Source: Marisa cornuarietis (lineage: Eukaryota > Mollusca > Gastropoda > Architaenioglossa > Ampullariidae). From it: a stretch of DNA of 64,000 bases. The notes below the pieces were generated by a model that was given only the letters and a program-made list of their open reading frames with translations, did no database searches and was not told the origin of the DNA. This document shows positions 55,601 through 64,000 of the stretch, piece by piece. Where the stretch lies: assembly GCA_004794655.1 (NCBI GenBank), contig SMMW01000521.1:2940501-3004500 (forward strand), in the 5' to 3' direction. Numbering within the stretch: the stretch's first letter is position 1; each line of letters begins with the position of its first letter. The translations under genes were made by a program, and so were the position numbers.

Positions 55601-58600
55601 TTTTAGAAAAACATGCTTATTAGTGCACAATCATGATAATGACAATGACCAACTTTTTTAGTCCCAATTATTCATCATTCGTGTAGTGTATCCACGGATT
55701 GAATGTAAGCGTTTATTGTGCGGACACGAATGGGTTCTGTAACACTCCTTGGACTATATGGACAAACATCACGTCTCAGATATTTCCAAACTGTGAGTAC
55801 GGCACGCGGCACCCTGTGCCTGGTATTTATGTTGACTTCGAGCAGTGGAACGGCAGAGAATTTTTTCCATTAGTTGATAAATGTAGAGAGTGCAAGAGCA
55901 TGAAAGGTCAACCTGTGGATTTATGATACTAACAGTTGATTTGGATTAAACATGTTAACGAGATATAAAGTAGTGTATTCTTATCTATGTACGACGTGGC
56001 AGAAAGTGGCCAGGCAGATAGTATTCTTTATTAGGTTTTGTTTAAGCATCTCCTTTTGTGTTATTATCTCCCCTAGTGGTGCCTGTGTCGCTGTGGATGT
56101 TAAAGTAAACTTGGTACTAGTGACAGTGACTGGTCACAGTGTTCGTGTCAGTTGTGTAAAATCATTTATCTGGTATAACAATACACCATCCGGGCAACCC
56201 AAGGCAATCGTTTGTTTTATTGTTGAAAAAATGCGCAATTGTTGAGAGCAAGTGAGTCGGTGGATTTGCCAGTTCTTGACATAGCTCAATGTCAGTTCTG
56301 CTTGACAGCAATTTTACATCTTTACCACTGGAGTCTTGATGGATTTTACTGGGAAAAAAATCTTGGTGCAAAACTGTTGGCACTTCTACAGTGACAGCAC
56401 TACCACCACATGCTGCACCACACAAGTTCCTTTAAATTAAAAATTTTAATTTAAATTTACATTTTTAAATTTACAAACAAGAATGAAAACGTACTCAAAA
56501 CAGTCTTATATCTCCTTGCACAGATATTGTTGGTGTTTACACAACCACATTTTATAAAGGGTAGTTTTCAAAAATCATGCAGGAATGAATACAATTCAAA
56601 AGGTGAGAGCAACAGATAAAAGCACAAGCTCTGACAGAATATTGCCCTGTGCCACCTCCGTTAGCATCCAATGTTATTTCGGCACAACTGAGATGGTGTA
56701 TCACCATTTGTGCCCACTAATTACCCCTGACAACAGAAGAGAGGAAGGGGAGATTACAAAACATCTATCTGTTGGTTTCCTCTTGCCTTTTTCTTGCCCT
56801 TCTATGAATGAAACTACTACTTGCCATTTTGCACTTGGGGCACTTTAAGTCCTGCAGCACAAAAGCCATAGATTTTCGATGAACTGTTGCCACCAGCACC
56901 TGTTCTAGTTCCTCTACATCATAATTTGTATGGCACTGAACACAAGCCCAAGATCTGCACACAACAGAAATGAAGCATATTTCAATTGTGAGTTCTTAAT
57001 CATCTCTCTTAACTGCAAATACTTTTTATTATTTTTTTTTTGGCTAAAGTCGCCCACCCCCACTCACAAAGAGCCAATAAACTAAAAGCTCAACAAACCA
57101 CAAGCCTCAAGATTTAGCATCTCCATTAACAGAACATCTTGCATCGTCTGCTCTTCCTGTTCCTGTTGTTTGCTAAACCAAAAGCTCGTCAGCAAAAGCC
57201 TTATTCTAGCAGGTAATTCATCTGACAATTTATCTGCCCACATACAGTCCTTGATTTTACAGAGACAAATATGAAAACTCACCCTGAGCCATCATGACTG
57301 AGGTATGGGTCACGGCAAAGATCAAGGTCACGGATATGATTGCATGTTCTGCAGATAACCTGAACAAAGTTAACCAAAACTTCAGGATGGTAGGCAATAT
57401 TAAGGGATGTCTACTTTTTATGTACAAATTTTCACATAGGTGTAACTTATTCTGCAGTGTCTATATGTTATTATCACTGCACCAAATATTGTGAGTTCAG
57501 GTTCCATACAAACATCATGACTAACTTTTAGCTACTTTTCGAAGCAGAATTTTATTGACTCATCAAAGATTCCACACAGCAGCAAAACAGGTCTGTTCTG
57601 GTGGCATTCACCTTCTTTTCTATCAGGGTACAAAATGAACTCTTTGCTTTTAAGACCAACTTCTATACTTATTATTATTATTTTATTATTTTTTTGATCA
57701 AGGATCTGATGGTGGGGTAAGGCACTTAATAATGAACTTTATAATAATTATTATTATTACCTCAGGTAAAACATGTGACAAACATGGGTCTTTAAACTGA
57801 GCCTCTGAGGAAAATTCTCCAACTCCAATAAGCTTCAGCAGATCTCGCTTTAGTCTGCTCACCTGAATATTTACATTGGCATCTAGGGACAGAACCTGCC
57901 AGGTAAAAAATTAAACAAATAATAAAATAAAATCAAGGATGTAATCATGCCCTTATATTCCAAGTTGTCATTTGCAGGCAGATTTACAATGGAATAACAG
58001 TATTAGCTGTAGCACTTTTAGCAGTTAATAAAAAAATGAGCATAAAGTTTATGGTTTTGTTGTTGTTTTAAAGAAAGAAATAAGTAGAATTTCTATAATA
58101 ATAATACTTAGTTGTATCAAAATCATCTCACCTGACAAACTGATTTGATAAATTCCAGAGCAGGGTTGTTGAGGGGCAGGTAGGACCCAGGAAGCCAAGG
58201 AAACTCAGAAGACATACTGGTAGTATCACTATGGTTACCAGAGAGCTTCTTGTGGATTTTTTGAGTAAGCCTAAGAAAGAAACGGACATACAATTCTAAT
58301 GATAATTTAATTGTGAAGTCATTCCACAATAACCAGACCATTAAGAAGAACAAAACTTGCCAGCTGAAACTAATATCTGTCTTGTTAAATTGGCCATATG
58401 TAGATTTTCCTAAACTAGTCCATGAAACTTCATATTAAGTTCTTGATAACAGATTACCCCAGCCTAACAACCATATAAAGTATAAATTTCTCAGCCATAG
58501 AAGGGTTCCATTAAACTAGGCATAAAGTTTCCTGCTAAATCATTCTTGACATTTATTACCCCTGCCTTACATCCTAAGAACACAAAATTCTTGCACAGAT

Positions 58601-61600
58601 CTACTAACCAAAACACTACTACTAATAATAATAACTTTTGTGAGCCTTGTTGGTTGCTGCCCCTATCCAGTCCCTATCATCCTGTTCAACATTACAAAAA
58701 TGATTGACTCATTTAATATGGACAAATCTATGCAACTGAGCGATAGCTATGAAGATGTTTACTCCTATGGGTGCTAACTGTATAGGAAGAGTTAACAGCG
58801 TTCAAACAAGAATGCAGTCTTTCTGTGGCTGCATATGTACATGGTAACTCACGCAAACATCTGCTGTGAAAGTTCTCCTTCTACTAGCTCTTGTGAAAAA
58901 GACACAACTGAAGGTGTCGCTGATGACTCCAGCACCCTCTGGAATATAAAAGCAAGGAGTTCTTTGGTAGTAATCATAGCTTGATGTACAGACATATGGG
59001 ATATATGGAACACCATCACATAGCAGTATCTCAACAAATTTTCCTGCAAAACACTTGCAGGCACATGAACATACAGTTTTGTACTCAAATACAAACGGGA
59101 CAGTGTAGATGTCTGAACATGCAAACTGGGGGCTATCTTTAGGCTTCAAGATTTTTCCTTTCTCTTTCATAATTAAAAAAAATATATATATATAAATTTC
59201 CCTGTCTGCCCCCTCCCCCACCCCCAGATATTCCATGCAAAATAGTTTGTAGAGTTAGCTACTTTTTCTCAACTCTTGATGTTCTCACCTGGGTCTGACT
59301 GCCATTATGGCGGCGTTTCACAGGTGTGCTGCCAGGGGTTACCTGCCTCTGCTCCTCTTGCAGCTGCATGTACACCGACAGGATGTAACCAGCAATGATC
59401 ATCTGTTAGGAAAGACAACCCTCTGAGCAGCTGCTAACAAGATGTTTTCTCGACAGGTTATCACCAGTTTAACTCTTCTTAATAGTTTGCACCCGCAGAT
59501 GCGAAAGTCTTCACAGCTACAGCTCAATCACATCAATTTCGTCTGTAATGAATGCATTCACTCAATCCTGATGCACAGAAAACTCAATTTCAGAAGGACC
59601 CAAGAGTTGTTGTTGACCAACAGAAGGACTTGCAGTTATTTTGAACATTTTCTATTCAGGAAAAATTATCTTTTTAGAAAACAACAGCACTTAAAAGTGA
59701 AATAACTTCTCACTTGAAAAATCTATCTCTTATATGACCAGGATTGAGTTTAAAAAGAAAATAAATCTTAGAGGTGATATTTAGTATTATATTCCATGCC
59801 ACATGAAGATGACAAGAGAATGTGGAGTGAGTGAGAACAATAAACATGTCAAGGCTATGAGGTCTAAAAATTATAAATAAATCCATGGCAGCATAACGAT
59901 GTCAGTTAAGTCACATTACATTTTCTCCCTTATTTTCTACTCTTGACTCACATTGAAATTTGTCTGGCAGGCTCCAGCTTCAGGAAGAAAGCGCATCAAG
60001 TTCCAGTTCATCTCAATCTCAGGCTATGAGAGTTAAGAAAATGAAAAATAAATCATAATGACAGCCATATATGATGTTTGATTGTTAGTGCCATGCTGCC
60101 AACAAAGGCTACATCATAGCATGAGTGAGTCAATGTACCAATGGAGATGAAACATAATGAAAAACATGATTTTGCATACCCTATACGAGGCAAAATAATC
60201 CTTTGTGAAAAAGAATTTGGTTCTAAGTTGCTCTTTGTCATTAAAGTGTACCTCGTCTTCATCATCTGACTTGTTCAATTCTTCTTCTTCCTCAGCTTCA
60301 CTATTCTGTTCATCATCACCAGCATCCTTTTCTTTCCTCCTGGAAGCTGACTTATCAGGTAGTTTCCCCTTGACTCCTCCATGGTTGGCCTAGCAACATA
60401 AAAAAAAAATGCTGCTTCACAAATACATCCTAGACTGCAAATCTCTGGAATGTCCCTAACAAACCTTGATAAGTTTGAAGATGACTTTTCTACACCGTAT
60501 TCTTCACGCTGATCCCCCCCTGGCTTGGTCTTTCTAAGAGAAATTGGTTATCACTACATTGTGTACTGCTGTGTTACGTCACCACTTTATCTTCGTGCTT
60601 TGTTTCTTCATTGGACCGTTATTTTATTTTCCTATGCAGTGTACTGAGCTTGTCTTTTTGACAGTGAAGCACATAATACAAGTGCAATGTGTCTTTAGTC
60701 CTGCTGTTACTGGAGAAAGGCGCTATTCAAATACCCTTATTATCATTATCATCATTAATATAATAAGCATACATGCTTTCTGCCCATTGCAAAAATTTAT
60801 ATAGAGATTTTCTTTTGTTGCTAAGAGTCTTTGATTCTTGCATTAAGACATAAGAGGAAAGAAGTTTATTAATAACAAATGGGAGGTAGCTGTTGTCAAC
60901 TTCTGATATCTACACTTACTGGGTCCATCCAAATAAGGAATTCCCAACACTGGTCGTAAGTAAGGTCTATGAGATGAAACAGCTGGCGAGCACATATGCT
61001 GTTTGTGATGTACTCTACGTAGGACAGTGCATCAATCAGTCGTCGCTTTTTAGTGCATAGGATGAGGCGGTTGAAGTTACCATACACAATGACAGACCCA
61101 AGACGTTGAAATTCAGCCATCAGCTGGTGGGAGGACAAAAAAGACATCAAAAGATAAAAGTGAAAAATATTTCTTAACCAGATACAAATTACGATTATTT
61201 GCCAGTTTTTGCGTTATGGTCTAAAAGTTTCCAATCATAGTCCCATATCTGACAATATGTGTCCAGCATTTAAATAAGTGAAAGACAGATTTTTATTTAT
61301 AAGAAAACTTTAAATTAAAAAAAAATAAAACCACCAAAAAACTAACATAATGCTTTGCAGAGACTTAATCTCATCTTTTATAAAATTATTATTTTAATAA
61401 GTGTATCATAGCAGAAAGAAAATCAGGCAAAATATTCATGTGACATGCTTTTACAAAGATCAGCTCTGAGCCACATATTTCATACACCACCATCTTATCT
61501 AAAATACATCGATCAAAATTTTCCAGCATCAGCCAATATAAGAAGCATTCCAACAAGATTCACACATGCTCCCCACCTGCATGAAGACTTTCTTCATCAT

Positions 61601-64000
61601 GTTGTGCAGAGTTCTTCGCAAGGCTGGGTCATAAAGAAGGGCAGTTGGAGATCGCAGCCACCTACATGACAGCATCACAATAACAATACTCACACATCCA
61701 GTCATGCAACTCTGAGTAAAGATCAACATGTTAACAAAATAATAAAATGTATGTAAAAGAACACAGAAAATTAACATCTGAAGAGACACAACAACAGCCA
61801 GGCAGGAGAGAAATACATAATGTGAAAAGTATCTAAAGTTAAAAGTCTGGAATATTTTTTGGATTTTAAGTCAAGGTTTATATGCTACAGTTGATTGTAA
61901 ATAGTATATTCAAAAGGCGAGGCAGTTTCATTTCTCCAATAAAAATAAGAACTGTTCAGCTGCAAACACATCTGCAGTTTCTCCCCCATTATCTGACCGG
62001 TCAACCCCATCACAAGAAATGTTTGTGCCAAAACAGACCTGTAAAAATGTACAATCTGGTTGTCTGCAAACACATTGTTGTAGGACGTCACATCACGAAC
62101 CCAACCTTGCACCATGTTTTTCAGAATCCTAGAAGCAATGAAACAGAACAGTTATTCACAATTACTTTTACTGCATGGGTAAATTATGCCTGAACATAGA
62201 GTATGTGGCCCTAAAATCTTTATATATTGGCATATCCTGCAGATGTATGTAAACATCATACCTAGCTGACATATTCTGAATAAAAATTAATCACAAAGAG
62301 AAAAAATAACAGTAACAAAGAGAAGCAAGTGATCAGAAAAAGACAAAAACTATAATGGATAAATCATTTCTATACAATTCTAAATCCATGTAATTCATTC
62401 TAAATTCATATACATCTGATCAAATTTTGAAGTTGCATTAACAAAAAGCAGACAAGCAGAAATGATCAGGTGGTGAACTTGTTTGCCAAAGCCAAGGATG
62501 TACACTGTACAGTCCACCAGAATATGCTTCCATGCATGTGCAATCCATCTGAGTGTTTCCACACCTCAAATGCCCCTAGGGACCTATGACTCACCTCAAA
62601 TGCCCCTAGGTAACTATGACTCACCTGAAAGTGGTGGAACACAGTGCAGCTTCGTCATAACTGGCCAGCCCCATGGTAGCTGCTCCCTGGCCTTTGGCCA
62701 TCTCCTCTAGTGAGGTCAAGGGCATTGTGTCAAAGCTGACAGCACTGGCGCCCTCTTGATCATTCACATGTCCTGACTATTGAGGAGGAGGAAGAGGAGG
62801 ATGACATTGAATATAAACAAAAGCACATGTATATGAATGCATGCTGCCACACCCATGTGCGCACACTCACACACATAGAGATTTCAGCAATAAACCTTTA
62901 TCCCATTCTTAACTCTAGCCCCTTCTCTAACCCCAATTCAGCTTCACTGATAATCTGCCCCTAACCGAACCCTGACCCCTAATTCCCAGTAGACACGTGC
63001 ACAGGAATGCACAAACACAGAGGCATGCACACAGGCAAATAAACCCTGACCCCCAGCACACCTCCACCCTCGTAGGACCCTGACCTCAATGATAGTGTTG
63101 ACAGCCAGTGACGTGACTTCCAGCTCAATACACACAGAGTGATAGACCCCACTGTTGTTGACTGCTATACTGTTGCTCTCTTCCATTTCCATGCAAAGTC
63201 TGAATGAGACAAAATAAAAAAACCACTTTTAAAAAGAAAAGTCATATGGGCATCTGTCAAGGGTGCTGTACTGCACTGCTCAGTATGACTTTTGAATGAC
63301 ATCATCTTAAAAAAAGTATATATACACTAACAGCTAGTTTATTTTTTGCAAAGCTCAAGACTAGTAGTTTGTGATTTTGAATTCCTTTTTAACAGAAGTA
63401 TGCCTATAACTGAAATACATCACAGTGAAACATTCCATTGTCTGCAGTTTGCCAATGACTGAAATATATCACAGCGAAACATTTCATTGTCTGCAGATGC
63501 AAACCTGTTGTCATCCGCTTCTTTGCCGCCCAGGTCTGGACGCTCTGACATTGAGGCCCACAAAACATGATTGTGTTTGCGGAGGTGGCGAGCAAAGAAC
63601 AGGTCACAGCCAAACATTGTGATGTCTTTAGGCATGTTCCCGACAGGGATGTGGAAATATCGACACTGTTCCATCATAGCCTGGTAATAAATATGAAAAA
63701 AAAAAAAACAACAACCATGTGACATCTGACTTAATCATAGAAACTGTGACATAACTGTGACCTCTCTTTTTAGGGTCATACCCTCTAACCCTGTAATTAT
63801 AATAATGACACCTCATTTACTAAATCAAGAAAGCTAGAAATGTTTATGTAACACAGGAACCTGTTTAATTATTCTATTAGTAATAGTGAATAACAACAAG
63901 AGCTCAATACATCAATAGTGGTTTAAAATGTCACCTGCAGGATAATATCAACATTGAGGTAGTGCTGCAGCATGCGACGGCTTCCCACCCTTTGCCAGTC
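52666..64000 (-). CDS. POLE: DNA polymerase epsilon catalytic subunit, C-terminal part
   Basis: Leading-strand replicative polymerase; this part belongs to the inactive C-terminal polymerase-like half and the domain that binds the other epsilon subunits and CMG helicase. Seventeen exons: 64000-63935 (cut by the window edge), 63680-63505, 63199-63085, 62776-62625, 62128-62039, 61661-61577, 61123-60920, 60389-60252, 60023-59952, 59402-59289, 58938-58853, 58270-58132, 57895-57761, 57359-57283, 56954-56825, 53452-53343, 52741-52666. All phases match, giving 654 residues and a TGA. Hallmarks: [68 protein letters not shown], an acidic linker ([16 protein letters not shown]), [14 protein letters not shown], then the zinc motifs VICRTC...DLC/WACVQC and KCPKC...YCTCAGD. 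The intron after 56825 has a GC-AG boundary and holds a LINE and coding-like ORFs. Confidence 0.96.
53876..55391 (+). mobile_element. 5'-truncated CR1/L2-like LINE in a POLE intron
   Basis: An open frame of 412 codons (53876-55114) covers the reverse transcriptase from its second block: [67 protein letters not shown], then the family end [32 protein letters not shown] and [16 protein letters not shown] 3' UTR follows with GCGCTATAAAAATC and an (ATT)n tail at 55361-55377. The endonuclease and N-terminal part are missing. AAGTAAGCA occurs at 53867-53875 and 55392-55400, a possible but short target duplication. It lies antisense to POLE. The clean frame means a fairly young insertion. Confidence 0.88.
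55699..55926 (+). CDS. Coding-like Cys-containing ORF inside a POLE intron
   Basis: Seventy-five codons from ATG to TGA with a natural-looking composition: [52 protein letters not shown]. There are five cysteines and two N-glycosylation sequons (NVS, NIT), which suggests a secreted or extracellular segment, but no signal peptide is seen. A GTGAGT in the middle (near 55793) could be a splice donor. It lies on the strand opposite to POLE, just past the LINE. A nested gene, a captured exon or part of an unknown element are all possible. No family is recognised. Confidence 0.35.
   Translation: MNVSVYCADTNGFCNTPWTIWTNITSQIFPNCEYGTRHPVPGIYVDFEQWNGREFFPLVDKCRECKSMKGQPVDL
56083..56244 (+). CDS. Second coding-like exon in the same POLE intron
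   Basis: A good acceptor (TTATTATCTCCCCTAG) is followed by about 53 open codons to [42 protein letters not shown], ending EKMRNC. Alternating hydrophobic residues and Cys-x-Trp suggest a small beta-sandwich or immunoglobulin-like piece; this is inference. Together with the ORF at 55699 it hints at a small gene in + orientation, although their phases could not be joined cleanly. Confidence 0.3.
60540..60765 (+). repeat. 3' UTR scrap of a CR1/L2-type LINE in a POLE intron
   Basis: The stretch ends GAGAAAGGCGCTATTCAAAT followed by CCCTTATTATCATTATCATC, the same type of terminal motif as at 55340 and 49870. No polymerase coding sequence remains. It is antisense to POLE. Confidence 0.5.

Noticed and set aside
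56162..56425. Extra POLE exon on the - strand
   Set aside because: The exons on either side join in phase and match the conserved zinc region without it.

Overview
This is eukaryotic nuclear DNA from an intron-rich, AT-rich animal genome full of microsatellites and retroelement debris. The two recognisable animal genes, the non-LTR elements and the tRNA-derived SINEs fit an invertebrate, and I lean to a lophotrochozoan, probably a mollusc. That placement is inference; nothing was searched.

Two genes can be named. SLC5A7 (high-affinity choline transporter, CHT1) is complete on the + strand, with nine coding exons between 39929 and 45745 giving 540 residues. POLE (catalytic subunit of DNA polymerase epsilon) lies on the - strand: its last 17 coding exons run from the right edge to 52666 and give 654 residues of the C-terminal half, including both terminal cysteine motifs. 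All phases agree in both genes. They point at each other across about 6.9 kb. Just upstream of SLC5A7 is an intact initiator tRNA-Met gene on the - strand (38719-38790).

The left 28 kb holds only partial gene evidence. Two - strand exons (16502-17584) encode a C-terminal tail with four YDEV tyrosine motifs spaced about 23 residues apart. Two + strand terminal exons of unidentified genes lie at 21671-21867 (ending in a PDZ-type ETDV) and 23510-23638. A likely promoter and non-coding first exon on the - strand lies near 6.2-6.4 kb, and a Grainyhead motif sits beside an RFX X-box at 5355-5382.

Mobile elements dominate the rest. The best is an intact 4.15-kb non-LTR retrotransposon on the - strand (28585-32734) with one 1288-codon ORF (endonuclease, reverse transcriptase, RNase H, CCHC knuckle), bounded by perfect 13-bp target-site duplications. 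There is also a 5'-truncated CR1/L2-like LINE inside a POLE intron, several decayed LINEs (11.9-13.9, 10.5-10.9, 18.5, 19.1, 26.2, 47.9 kb), a mariner relic (34.1-34.7 kb), a TIR-bearing MITE family with three copies, and a tRNA-derived SINE family with at least four copies, one apparently split by a LINE piece. Two insertions of 46 bp and 179 bp have perfect 14-bp target duplications. Dinucleotide repeats crowd 19-27 kb.

No new multi-gene system is evident. The most unusual items are the intact LINE, the tyrosine-repeat tail, the coding-like ORFs inside the POLE intron, the very short TSD-flanked insertion and the nested repeat structures.
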